12,789 nt of DNA from the NCBI GenBank assembly GCA_027600665.1, contig JADGJL010000858.1, positions 1 through 12,789 on the forward strand. The letters run 5' to 3'. Under the pieces are notes generated by a model. It worked only from the letters and a program-made list of their open reading frames with translations, was not told the DNA's origin and ran no database searches. Made by a program: the position numbers and the translations under genes. This DNA is from Irineochytrium annulatum. Its lineage: Eukaryota > Chytridiomycota > Chytridiomycetes > Chytridiales > Chytridiaceae. Shown here in pieces: positions 1 through 9,013 of this stretch (position 1 is the first letter of the stretch; every line of letters starts with the position of its first letter).

Positions 1-799
1 ACGCGGTACGGGGTTGGGCGTCACATCTGGGAGGAGAAGGAGAGAGCGGTTAGTATGTGAGATGAAGAGGGATAAGAAGGGTAACGTAGAGAGTACACCC
101 ATATAACATCGCTCTTTACGATCCGTAACGACCGCTATACCCCGTCGCCATTTACGCTCTCTTAAATAGTACTCACTTCAACTTTCTTGTAAAACACGAG
201 TCGCATGCCCTCAGCTTCCTCCTCGGCGGCTGTTGCTCCTTGGCCGGTACGCCCTTCACTCCTCCCATCCCTCCTCCAGCTCCGTTGGTAGTAACGGAAG
301 GAGCAGGCGCTGGCGCTATGGGCTGAACTTGCAACATCAGCGCCGTCACCGTTTGCGGCTCGTCCGGCGCGACCTGCCGCATCTTCTTGCTCGCGGGCTT
401 CAGCGCGACCCCCGCCGCAACGCCGTCCGTTGGCTCCGGCTGCTTGCGTTTGCGGACCCTCTTCTTTGGCTGTGACGTGGGGAGCGAAAATGCCGGGGGC
501 GCGGTATCCACGGCCGTGGAGGGCGTGGGAAGGTGACTCGTCGTCGGTGGTGTTTGGGACGGGATGGACGTCGATGGCGCGGGTGTGGGTGTTGGCAGGA
601 TCGGCGCCGGCGCGGTGCCGTTGCTGACCCGCGGGTCAGAAGTATCGGTGGGTCGCGCGTTCCCGTTGGTGGCGTCGAGTTCATCCGCGTCGGGTCCGGT
701 TTCGCGCGCTCGTTCGGCCGCGTCCTCTTGTCGGCTATCCTTCTGCTCCATGATGTTCACGGCCTGGAGGAGGGCGTCGAACCCGTCAGCCATCGGCAT
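1..799 (-). CDS. Zn(II)2Cys6 fungal transcription factor, 5' part (runs off left edge)
   Basis: Seen: exon 1 is 799-177, an intron is 176-27, and exon 2 begins at 26 and leaves the window. The first in-frame ATG is at 799 (protein start MPMADGFDALLQAV); further upstream the frame has only a GTG. Residues about 1-190 are Pro/Thr/Ser/Ala-rich and probably disordered, with two basic clusters that could be nuclear localisation signals (about 112-119, KKRVRKRK, and 134-141). Residues 192-210 read PRRKLRACDSCFTRKLKCD, giving C199-x2-C202-x6-C209, the first half of a Zn2Cys6 binuclear cluster. The other three Cys lie outside the window. The intron is well supported: donor GTGAGT, branch point TACTAAC, a C/T-rich tract and CAG; joining AA to A restores the Lys before the third Cys. 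Family knowledge: these are nuclear, DNA-binding, usually gene-specific regulators. Target genes cannot be told. The zinc cluster sits about 200 residues in rather than near the N-terminus. Confidence 0.85.
27..176 (-). other. Spliceosomal intron inside the Zn2Cys6 cluster
   Basis: On the minus strand the intron opens with GTGAGTACT at 176 and closes with CTCCTCCCAG at 27. A perfect TACTAAC branch site lies about 20 nt before the acceptor, followed by a long pyrimidine tract. Removing it (150 nt, phase 2) joins the second and third Cys of the zinc cluster in frame. It is the longest intron in this window; the others are 42-86 nt. Confidence 0.85.
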
Positions 800-2370
800 T
801 GCTGAAGACGTTACGGGGTTTTGGTGGCAGATAAGAGGGCGGGGGCGGGAGACAAATGATAGTGGGTGATTGCGGCGCGGTCGGTCGTTGGACGGCCGTG
901 GGAAGTAAGGACTGTACGCTGGTCGGATGTCGTGTCGGGGACGCACGATGACGGCGGATGATGGAGGAGCGATCTCGGCTCCTTCTCCTTCGGGTTCTCA
1001 GGGCGGCCAGGAACTGGGGGCGAAAACGCTTTTTCGGGATGGCAGATGGCTGCTCACTTTCTCGGTCGGAAAGGCCGCAAAAACCGGCCCGTTCCGCGTT
1101 CTCGCAGCGCGCTTTCAACCAGTCGCCTGCCTGCCTTGCCTCCCGGAACACAGCAACTCGGCTTCTTCCACTGCTTGCTCGGCTTGAAAGGAAAGAGGGA
1201 CGTGAGTGAAACTCGGGGTCCTCGCCCGATTTTACCGACGGGGCTCCGGACCGCCCGACAGCGCTTTCTCCGGTGACGTTCCCACCGCCGAGAGCGGACT
1301 GGGCGCAGACGTCATGCCGAGATCGACCCGGAGGCTGCTCGGAGCGGAGCGTGCGTTTTGCTTACCGGAGGTTGGAGGCGTGGCCAAGGATATAAGCTTA
1401 AGGTGAGTGCCGCGAAGTGAGGGAGTCTGGCGGCCTGGCAGCCCGGGAAGCCCCCGTCCGTGGGTGACCACGGCTAACGCGAGCGACCCAAACACGCTAC
1501 GTCGGCTCTGCACTCCCGCAGCTCCCATCACCCGACAACTCATATTCTCCTCTCATTATTGCTCCCTGGATGGTGCGTTTCTTCCACTGCCACGATTGCA
1601 GACACTTCAAGCCACCACCACCAACCAACCCTCACTTTGACATCGTCCTCATCATCCCAAAACAATTCATCCTCCGCTCGAGTTGCTCATCCCTTCATGT
1701 GCCGCTCTCGCTGAGTTGGGCCCTCGCTCAAGCCCGTTGCTGGCAACAAAGCACAGATAGACAGATAGCCCTCAGCGGGCGGGGATTCCTGGTTGAGTCC
1801 TGGTTGGTCTGTGCGCTAAACACCCTTTACCCCCCTTCACCCAATAATTGAAGGCGTGACCGGTGTTAAGATTACAATTATTAGCCTTGGAGTCAGAAAG
1901 ACCGTGTTTTTCATTTATTTTAATTTTTGATATTTTCCCTTCATTAGTTTCTGGTGGGCTGGCTCTGTGAGAAGCAGTTTTCATCATCATTAGGATGAGT
2001 GTATTATCTACGATCCGGGAAGCAAGCTTCCCAACTTATCTTCATCGTGTCATGGCTTAATTGCGCATGTGGGCGGTGGGCACCTCGCGTTTCGGGTGCT
2101 TGACAAGCAAGGTGCGGTGCGACCACGAAGGTTCGCGCATTCCATCATCTCGAGACTCGGGAGCCCCGCGCTGCCCTCCGCCAGACTGTCGACGGCCCTC
2201 CTCACACAGCTTACGCTCTTGGGGACCGGGGGGAAGCACCCGAACGGCAGACGATAGACGATAGTCCCATTTTGAACGGAAGGACTGATCACCACCTGGA
2301 ACGGGCGGACGTGCACACCCAACCATCTCTCCACACTCCCTGAGTTGATCACCAGCGCACCTGCGTCGCC
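800..2370. other. Divergent intergenic region, no convincing gene
   Basis: This 1.57 kb lies between the start of the minus-strand transcription factor (799) and the first recognisable exon of the plus-strand LRR gene (2371), so it should hold both promoters. Frames open here on both strands up to about 120 codons, but none starts well, shows a domain or has a protein-like composition. A TATA-like TATAAG at 1391-1396 on the plus strand is followed by a donor-like GTGAGT at 1403. An AT-rich patch at about 1905-1950 contains TTTATT (1914-1919), which on the minus strand is AATAAA. The octamer ACAGATAG is repeated head to tail near 1753-1768. An unseen 5' exon of the LRR gene could lie in the right-hand third. 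Confidence 0.5.
1391..1396 (+). promoter_or_regulatory. TATA-like box with no assigned gene
   Basis: TATAAG in the context CAAGGATATAAGC. A GTGAGT donor-like hexamer follows seven bases later, which is too close for a normal TSS-plus-exon arrangement. It could serve a distant 5' exon of the LRR gene or be chance. Confidence 0.15.
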
Positions 2371-4592
2371 ATGACAGACTGCAATGTCATGGCCTTGTTC
2401 TTCAGTACGTTCTTGCCCATGTCCCAGTGGAAGCGCGTGGCCCTTACCCTTCGCCCTCTCAATAGCGAACTCGAACCTGGCCCCGCCATGGAACACCTCC
2501 GACGCGCTCGGTTGCTGCACGTGGGCGAGCACGCTCGTGATCAACGGGCAGACGCTGCAGAGGATCTTCTGTAATGGGGTGGGACGGGTGTTGGATGTGT
2601 GAGTTGTCTTCTTTCGTCCAGGGTCAATGGTTCCCTGAGCTGATGCGGTGTTGTTCAGCTCGCTGGTCTCGATGGGCCTGTCGGGTGTCGTCCCCGACCT
2701 GACGGGTACCGTGATCCGTAACTTAAACTTGGAGAACAACACCCTGACGGCCTTCTCACCGCCTGTCGATGGCATCGTCCTGCCCACATCGCTCACCAAG
2801 CTCAACCTACTGGGATCGGGAATATCGGGCGCCATACCGCCACTAGCAAACCTGAACAACACGCTAAATACGTGCATCTTGTCGGCGCAGATGTGCTTCG
2901 CGGACGGGGAAGTCGTACCGGCTGTTTGCACTGGCGTCGTGACCACGTGTCCTGGTAGGAACCGTGTTTTGTTAGTTTCCTCTGTAATTGCGGTCCGTTA
3001 ATTGTGTTGCAGCAGCAGCCTCGACAACCTCTTCCCTCGCGACGACATCCTCGGTAACAACATCCTCCCCCACCGACGCAACAGCCCCTGCCCTCGGCGC
3101 CACGAAAGAGATCCCAACTGACCCGGCGCCCGCCTTTTCCTCTAATGCGGTCACCACATCCTCCCATGACTCCAACTTCACCTCCTCCGCGTCCTCTGCG
3201 CCAACACCGCGCGCCGCCCTGATCGCCATCTCCACCTCCATCTCCCTCATCATCATCCTCATTGCCACGGTCTTCCTCCTCCTCCACCTCCGTCGCCGCG
3301 CCGCTGCCCGCACAGCCGCCGCCGCCCGATCCGTGCGGACGTTCAAGCGGAAATCATCCCCGCCCTCATCGCCCACAACGCTCACGACCCCTCCCGCCGC
3401 AGCGGCGGCGCCACACAGCTGGCGTTTCCAGCCGACCGTGAATGCCGGCACGGCCTCCATCGTCACCAGCGCCGACAAGGCATCCCGCGTCCTCGGCGTC
3501 GCGCCGGCGTCGTCGATGGATGACACGGTCGGCACGAGCAGCAACGGGAGCAGCATGGGACGCGGCAGCCTTGGCAGCAGCGTGTCGGGCCTGACGCCGT
3601 TGCTCGGATCGGGCATGGCCGCGACGTCGTCATCGTCCAGGATCGGGACCGCGCCCAGGAGTCCCAGGGGCAGCATGGGGAGGACGATTAGACCCGAGGT
3701 CTACGTGCCGTACGTTCATCCGACGTCCGCGGCCCCCGTGGTGCCGCCCAAGGATCCATCCGCGACATCGAACATCGGGGCGTCCTTGAACCGGGCCGCG
3801 ACGTCACCCATCTCATCATCACCCACCGCCACAACCTCCATGACCCCCGCGACAACAACAACATCAACGCTCCCCCCGCGCCCGGGCTCGACGGTGACGC
3901 CGCCGCAGATCCTGACGCCCCCCGTGCGTCGGAAGTCGCTGTCCAACCTCCTGAACCCGCCGCAGCCGTCGCCGATCCCAGAACCCCTGCCGGCTTTCCA
4001 GCCTCTTGCGCTGGCGCTGCCGACGTTGACGCTGGAGGGTCGGAGGAGCGAAGACGCGGCGTGGCGGCGCGCCGAGGAGGACGACAACGACGACGACGAC
4101 GCGCGACGACGCAGGGAGATCGAGGACGCCGTCTGGAGGGCCGGTGAGGAGCACGCGAGGCGGATGCGGGAGCAGGCGGAGAGGGAGAGGCGGGAGGTGG
4201 TGCAGCAGTGGACCGCGGGCGTGGAGGAGCGGTCCGAGGTCAACCGGGTCGAGGCGGAGCGGGCGGCAGAGGAGGCGCTACGGCTGGAAGCCGGGCGGCG
4301 AGCGGCGGAGGTGGTGGAGGTGGTGGAAGGAGGCGAAGACGAGCGCGGCCGTGCTGCCGAAAGGGACGTGGCGAAGCCGCGCGCGCCGGCGCGGACGCAT
4401 TCGAGGCATGTGAAGGTGCCGAGTGCGCTCTTGGCGGCGGCTGGGGAGGCGATGCCGATGCCTCTGGTTCTGCCGGGAGCGGATGAGGCGGCGAGACCGC
4501 CGCCGGCGGGGGAGAGGAGGGAGTCGGTCGGGTCGCTGCAGTCCCATTCGGATCTGTTTGGGCTTTATCAAAGCCGGAAGAGGGGCGAGTAA
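2371..4592 (+). CDS. Single-pass membrane LRR protein with plant-like N-cap, receptor-like but no kinase
   Basis: Proposed exons are 2371-2404, 2466-2598, 2659-2954 and 3013-4592, giving 680 aa. Introns of 61, 60 and 58 nt (donors GTACGT, GTGAGT, GTAGGA) all keep phase. Seen: residues 1-55 resemble the LRR N-terminal cap (C4, W20, C28-C29-x-W31, C47, then GRVLDVSLVSMGLSG). Three to four LRRs follow (about 52-135), then a Cys-containing C-cap (CILSAQMCF; CTGVVTTCP). A Ser/Thr-rich stalk (155-220) leads to a transmembrane helix at about 222-246 with LRRR stop-transfer, which predicts N-outside topology. The inner tail has a Pro/Ser-rich disordered part and a highly charged, probably coiled-coil segment (about 496-607), ending SLQSHSDLFGLYQSRKRGE. 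Family knowledge: extracellular LRRs bind protein or glycan ligands. A sensing or adhesion role is inferred. No kinase, TIR or other catalytic domain is present. No signal peptide is visible, so a 5' exon may be missing and the ATG at 2371 is provisional. Confidence 0.8.
4080..4100 (+). repeat. GAC trinucleotide-rich run in LRR gene tail
   Basis: The run GACGACAACGACGACGACGAC encodes an acidic stretch (DDNDDDD) that is directly followed by ARRRR. It forms a charge-alternating hinge at the start of the coiled-coil part of the tail. Such short runs are prone to length change by slippage. Confidence 0.7.
4308..4325 (+). repeat. Two copies of a 9-bp unit (GAGGTGGTG) in coding sequence
   Basis: The unit GAGGTGGTG occurs twice head to tail in frame, encoding EVVEVV, and is followed by GAAGGA. 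This is a small in-frame duplication inside the charged helical part of the LRR protein tail. Confidence 0.65.
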
Positions 4593-5575
4593 AAGCGACT
4601 GGCATGGCTGGTACCATGTTGCGACATTGCGTGGATTCATCCGGCTACCTGCGATTGCACTTCGTCTTCACCTAATGATTTTCTTTTCTTCGGATCTGCT
4701 CTTTGCTGGTTGAAACATTATTATTACAGCTATGACTGATTATACACTTGCGGCCGTCTCGCCTTCATTTCTCCTTTCTTGGCCATTTTTACGCGCAGAT
4801 ATCTGAATACATTGGAAAACTTGATCTTCATCTTCCGGCCTTTGTCATCAGCGCAACTAAAAGGCCTATGTTCAGAGTAAAACGCAGATGGCCGCACGCC
4901 GATAGGACAGCGCCATGAATGCACCACGCTTTTTTTACTCCAATGATCTCGGATTGAGGTGTCGCGCTTCCATGGGCTCCGGCTGCTTATTTTCACGCCA
5001 AGCGCCAATGGGCCCGCCGCAATGGAGATCGAGAAGAGACCCATGGCGGACGATAGTCCGGCCACTCGACGTCCGTGGCGGGGGCGGCGGTCCTCGCTTC
5101 AAAAGGTCCCCGTTGCTGTAGTTTTCGTGTTCAGACATCTTCGACCTCAACTGAGGATATCGGGAGCTTGACCGCTCACCAGAGCGAGTCCGGACTGGAC
5201 ACGATGGTCGCATCCTTTCTTCAATGTTAACTGGAAACGGTTACGTAAGTGCCATGTAAAGTAGATGCTGGGCAGTCGAGAGATTTTTTGATTGTATTTC
5301 TCTTTGCGATCTTTGTAACATATTTGGTGCTCGATCGCTTGCCGGAGCTTCCATACCGCGTACAGCATAGCGCACGCAGCTGAGTAGTCCAAGGTACTTG
5401 GTATTTTAATTTGCAGACATTTAGCAAAACCCATCCTGACTTGTTTTATCCAAGACCTATGGCACGAACAAGAGACCGCTTCTTTCAGAATAATTCCGTT
5501 GATAGCAGATGTAGACATGCAATATCTTCCTCTCTTTCTCCGATTGTCCCGGCAAAACGTCATAGAGCGTTAATA
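4593..5575. other. Convergent intergenic region, no convincing gene
   Basis: About 1 kb between the stop of the LRR gene (4592) and the stop of the F-box-like gene (5576) on the other strand; it must hold both 3' ends. Open frames of up to 138 codons (minus strand, 5563-5147) and 111 codons (minus strand, 5065-4730) show no domain, no splice-supported partner exon and a shadow-like composition. No AATAAA is seen close to either stop. The middle (about 5060-5100) is very GC-rich and the right half (5220-5420) is AT-richer. Confidence 0.5.
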
Positions 5576-7571
5576 TCACTCAAGCTCCACCAACGTCGAC
5601 GCCAACCGCGGAAGTTCCCTGGCCAACGCCTCTGCTATATCCTCGCCTACAACTTTGAACCCCCAGCCCGACAGCAACCTCACGATCTCAATGCTTACAT
5701 TTTCCTCAATTCGCACTGCCTTCGCATGCCCAAATCCGTGGTATCGCCCCATCATTGCCGCTGCGACGGCCGACCTCGCATGGCGAGCCTCCGTCCCCTC
5801 CTCCGGCGCCCATCCCGCCCCGGACTCGTCGGCGTCCACGAGCGCCTGCCGGCACGCCGTCGACATTACGCCGATGATGTCACGTAGAAAGTCAACGCCG
5901 TCGCGCGACACCCTCGCATACCAGATCACATGCTCGAGCGCGGCACCCGACATCATAAACCCCCTCGCGACCATCATCATGATGCAGTGCATCGACGCCC
6001 GCGCTAGCGCCACCATGGGGTCCTTTGCCCACATCACCTGATCGATCCAATGCAGCTCGGGGCCGATGTCGTCGTCTTGAATCCAGTTAATAAGGAGCCT
6101 GGTGACGGAACAGTAGCCGCGCGAAGCCGCCGTCGTGATGACGGCTGGGCCCGGCTTCCCGCCCAGCTCCAAGACCGCGGACACGTCCGCCTCGATGTGC
6201 TTGTCGACCTCCGTCAAGCCCGAGTCCGTTGCGAACAAGTCCTCGTAAAGGCTGCTCTGCTCGACCAGGCGCTCGAGCTCATCATCCCAAAACGTAGGCG
6301 GCAGCACCGACGCGGTAATCAGCTCTTGCACAAGCTCCGACCGCTCCACAAGCGCCCGCGTCGGAACCCGCATCCGGTCCGGCATCCGGAGCGTCGACGA
6401 CCCGCCCGCCTTATCCATCTTCTCGACGATCTCCTTCAGCACTCCATCATCCGCGATGGCCGCCGGCAGTCTCAACAGCGTCCCAAGATAACCCATCACT
6501 GTTGCCGGCCTTGGCTTCACGCCCGCCTCCATGATCGGCATCAACCTCCGCCTCGGGTAATCATATACTCTCCCCTCGTCGCATCGCCGATGCGTCCACA
6601 CGCGATCTTCAAACTCGCTGTCGTCCCACCCCACGTCCCGGCCCAGCGCCCACCCGTCCCGCGCCCGGGGCCTCATCGCCACCAGGAGCGCTATCCGGTC
6701 CACGGGGAGCTCCCACGCTCCGGCTTTGGCGATGGCGGAAACGAGGTCGTCGCGGACCGGCTGGAGCTTCACCGCGTCCAAGAAGTCGGCGGCGTGCCGG
6801 TGGGTTCCGATGGCGTCGACGAGGGCCGTGAGGGACAAGTCGGGAGCCCAGCGTCGGATGAGGCGTGGGAGGTTATCCTTGTCGGTGATTTGTGGGGATA
6901 GGAGCGCGAGGAGGAGCGGTAGGTCGAAGGCCTCGATGGCGCGCTGGACACACCGCCCGAAGTGGGTGTCGTCCACTTGGAGGGCGTCCGCGAAGCGGAT
7001 TGCAGGCTCGTCCGCGTCCGTGCTCCACATAGTGCGCACGACAACGTACGGCATAATCCGGCGGATGCTCTCGACGGGGTCCGGTGCTTTCGCAAGCCGG
7101 GTTAGGAAGCACCCCTGTTCTGCATCAGCACCACAACGCCGTTGGAGCGCAGCGAGAGTGTACCTTGCTCCGATGATCATCCAAAGGGCAGCTGTAGCTC
7201 GTACCCGCGCGCACGAGCATCTCCAGCGTTTCCGCTGCATCCTTGGACTGCCAGAACGTTGGCGTGCCCGTCAGGCGGCGGATTGGCGCGCGGTGTCTCG
7301 AGATCAGGAACGCAGCGGCCGAAGCGGGACCCCAGCATTGGGAGCGGACCTCGCGGCAAATGGGGGATGTGAGTGCGAGCTGGGGCAGCGTGTGGCAGGC
7401 GTAAGTGAGGATCGCAGACCAGAGCTCCGGGAACAGTCGTGGCGGGATGCCAGCCGTGGTGGCGAGCGTCGGCGCGTCCCATGGCTCGTCGGCGAAGAGG
7501 AGCGGATCGTCAGCTGTCCAGGACAGCCGTGGCGATGTGGATGCCGGCCGGGGAGGTGATGGCTGGGCCAT
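5576..7571 (-). CDS. F-box-like protein with ankyrin-like/helical repeats
   Basis: Proposed exons are 7571-7164 and 7114-5576 (648 aa), with a 49-nt intron (GTACAC..AACAG, phase 0, branch-like CTGAT 11 nt before the acceptor). The start ATG sits in a strong context (ACCATGG). Seen: residues 42-78, IPPRLFPELWSAILTYACH and on through TLPQLALTSP, fit the F-box-like pattern (Pro, Leu-rich helix, then a Leu-x-x-Leu-x-x-x-S/T helix). DAAETLEMLVRAG (111-123) and AVITTAASRG..SVTRLLIN (460-479) resemble ankyrin helices. The rest is Leu/Ala-rich and predicted helical but matches nothing I can name. Family knowledge: F-box proteins link substrates to SCF ubiquitin ligases, and F-box plus ankyrin-type repeats are common in fungal expansions. 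Substrate unknown. An alternative donor at GTACGA (phase 1, acceptor CTGATGCAG) would delete a few more residues. Splicing is needed because the two halves lie in different frames. Confidence 0.75.
7115..7163 (-). other. Predicted short intron of the F-box-like gene
   Basis: On the minus strand the donor is AAG/GTACAC and the acceptor is GAACAG/GGG. The 49-nt segment holds CTGAT as a candidate branch site. Joining is phase 0 and gives DDHRSK-GCFLTRL. The boundary is the least certain of the introns called here, because the downstream frame stays open through the intron and upstream to 7240. Confidence 0.5.
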
Positions 7572-7632
7572 GGTGTACCCTGATGAATCAGTTGAATCGA
7601 AGTTGACACCATGCCGAAAGTATACGAACTCC

Positions 7633-7638
7633 TTTATA
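7633..7638 (-). promoter_or_regulatory. TATA-like box of the F-box-like gene
   Basis: TATAAA on the minus strand, in an AT-rich island (about 7615-7700), ends 62 nt upstream of the ATG at 7571. Spacing fits a TSS about 30 nt before the ATG. The intergenic gap to the next upstream gene (stop at 7764) is only 192 nt, so this is the natural promoter position. Confidence 0.35.
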
Positions 7639-7763
7639 TTGCGAAATAGTTCATTACTTTATGAGTGACTGTTATTAGTTTCATCCCGCATCATTAATTA
7701 TGGCCGTCAGCGAGTTAAACCTCTTCGCTGGGCGCGCCCCATATCGACCGTATCCACATACCA

Positions 7764-8839
7764 TTAAACACCTGGTGATGCCAGGCCAGCCGAACTCCTC
7801 GGCCTTGCCTGCCCAACAATCGTTGTCCTCGCCGCGCGCCTTGGGTCAATCATGGCCGCCAACAGATCCAGCTCAGCAATGACGGACGCGGCATCGTCGT
7901 CGACCTCTGCCACTGGCGTTGGAGTTACGGCCTCGGTCGGCGAGCGCATCGGACGCGCCAGGCTGGGATTCGGGGATGAGGTAAGGGGGCTTTGAAGGCG
8001 GGGGGGTGGCGCCATCCGTGTCATCGTGACGTCCAGCCGTTCCACCCTCAACCCCATCCTGTCAATAGACGACATCTCGGCGAAGTGGTTTGCTGACCGC
8101 GGGCGAGGTATCGCCGAAGAAGGAGTTTGCAGCGTAACGTCAGGGATGCCGGGAGGGTCTGCGCGATGACCCATATTAGTACGAAGAGGACAGAAGACTG
8201 AAGATGTAAAGTCTCACCATAACGGAACACCTCCTCGTCGTCCGCCACCAAGCTCTCCCGCCCGCTTCCGCCAGCGCCCAAGCTCGCAGTGCTCCCGACG
8301 TTGCTGATTCTCAACCTGTCGCCCGACTGCCTCAAGATCCCGCCCGCGACCGCCGTCCCCACCACGGCAGCGCGACGCTTTTGGATGGCACGTCTAACAA
8401 GGCACGCAACGGCCACACCCACGACCGCGAGAGCGGTCGCGACGCCAATGATGATGAGGGGCAGTTGGGACGGAGGCGCTGTGGAAGCTGCTGAGGCGGA
8501 GGACGAAAGAGCCGGCGGGGGGGATGAGGCGATGGTTGGGTCAGGTGCGGCGGGGATGATGAACATGAAGGAGGTGACGGTGGAGACGGTCGGGATGGCG
8601 GCCGGTGCGGAGTTCCCGTTCGTGGTGCCAGTGGAAGCGGTCGACGCGGATGTGGCATGCAAGGAGGTGGCCTTCGAGGAGGACGTGGACGACGGAGGGG
8701 AGCTGGCCGGCGGCTGCGGCTGGACGGTCGGCGTCGCCTTCGTGGTCGCCGACGCCCGCGGCGTCGCGCTCGCACTGTCGATGGCAAAATCGTCCGTCGT
8801 CGACGCCGGCTCCGCGCCGAACTGCCTGCGACGGATCAT
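7764..8839 (-). CDS. Single-pass membrane protein, Ser/Thr-rich outside, disordered tail (unnamed)
   Basis: Proposed exons are 8839-8218 and 8158-7764 (338 aa), with a 59-nt intron (donor GTGAGA, TACTAAT branch site, GCGCAG acceptor, phase 1). Residues 1-125 are Ser/Thr/Ala/Pro-rich and mucin-like. A hydrophobic helix at about 126-148 (LPLIIIGVATALAVVGVAVA) is followed by RRAIQKRR, predicting N-outside, C-inside. The tail (149-338) is Ser/Pro-rich with a Leu-rich helix near the end (VIAELDLLAAMI). No signal peptide is visible. An ATG at 8980 in the same frame would add 47 Cys-containing residues (MCEKEKCLVCLASHC), but a TATA-like box at 8996-9003 sits only about 15 nt upstream of it, so I prefer 8839. 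Overall plan recalls fungal wall-stress sensors, but no WSC or other named domain is present. It sits 192 nt upstream of the F-box-like gene, same strand. It may be paralogous to the gene at 10779-9520. Confidence 0.7.
8159..8217 (-). other. Intron with near-perfect TACTAAT branch site
   Basis: The minus strand reads TTATG/GTGAGACTTT, a pyrimidine-rich middle, TACTAAT, then GCGCAG/ACC. Removal of 59 nt fuses Y-(G+AC=D)-P-P-G in frame. Donor, branch site and acceptor all agree, making this one of the firmest introns in the window. Confidence 0.85.
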
Positions 8840-8995
8840 GGCAGGCGCCGTTTGTTCACCTTCCTTCCGTCTGGCAGGGGACAAGCCCTGTTCGGCGTCG
8901 TCACGGGCGCTGGCGCTCCTGCATGTTGGTGTCTCGCAATGCGAAGCCAGACACACGAGACACTTTTCCTTCTCACACATGTTCGTTATCCTAAA

Positions 8996-9003
8996 CTTAA
9001 ATA
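8996..9003 (-). promoter_or_regulatory. TATA-like TATTTAAG upstream of the 8839 membrane-protein gene
   Basis: The minus-strand TATTTAAG ends about 15 nt before the ATG at 8980 and about 155 nt before the ATG at 8839. If it is the core promoter element, transcription would begin near or after 8980, which supports the downstream start. Confidence 0.3.
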
Positions 9004-9013
9004 CCCGTTTCTT

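Noticed and set aside
400..869. Several overlapping open frames on the plus strand and second minus frame across the transcription factor exon
   Set aside because: They are GC-rich shadows of the minus-strand coding exon; none has a domain or a supported start.
927..1543. Open frames of 66-121 codons on both strands upstream of the transcription factor
   Set aside because: Arg/Pro/Ser-rich text, often starting at non-ATG codons, with no splice partner or recognisable domain.
2972..3676. 234-codon minus-strand frame over the LRR gene's last exon
   Set aside because: Fully antisense to the membrane helix and stalk, which are clearly protein-like on the plus strand; its text is low-complexity Ala/Arg/Val.
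2257..5057. An 11-bp word (GACGATAGTCC) present near 2257 and near 5047
   Set aside because: About twenty chance matches of this length are expected in a window this size; the flanks do not match.
5147..5563. 138-codon minus-strand frame downstream of the F-box-like gene
   Set aside because: Lies in the 3' region, with no domain and no promoter; a chance frame in AT-richer DNA seems likelier.
6050..7559. Long plus-strand frames (283 and 277 codons) opposite the F-box-like gene
   Set aside because: Arg/His/Pro-rich antisense shadows; the minus-strand reading has balanced composition, an F-box-like motif and a good start context.
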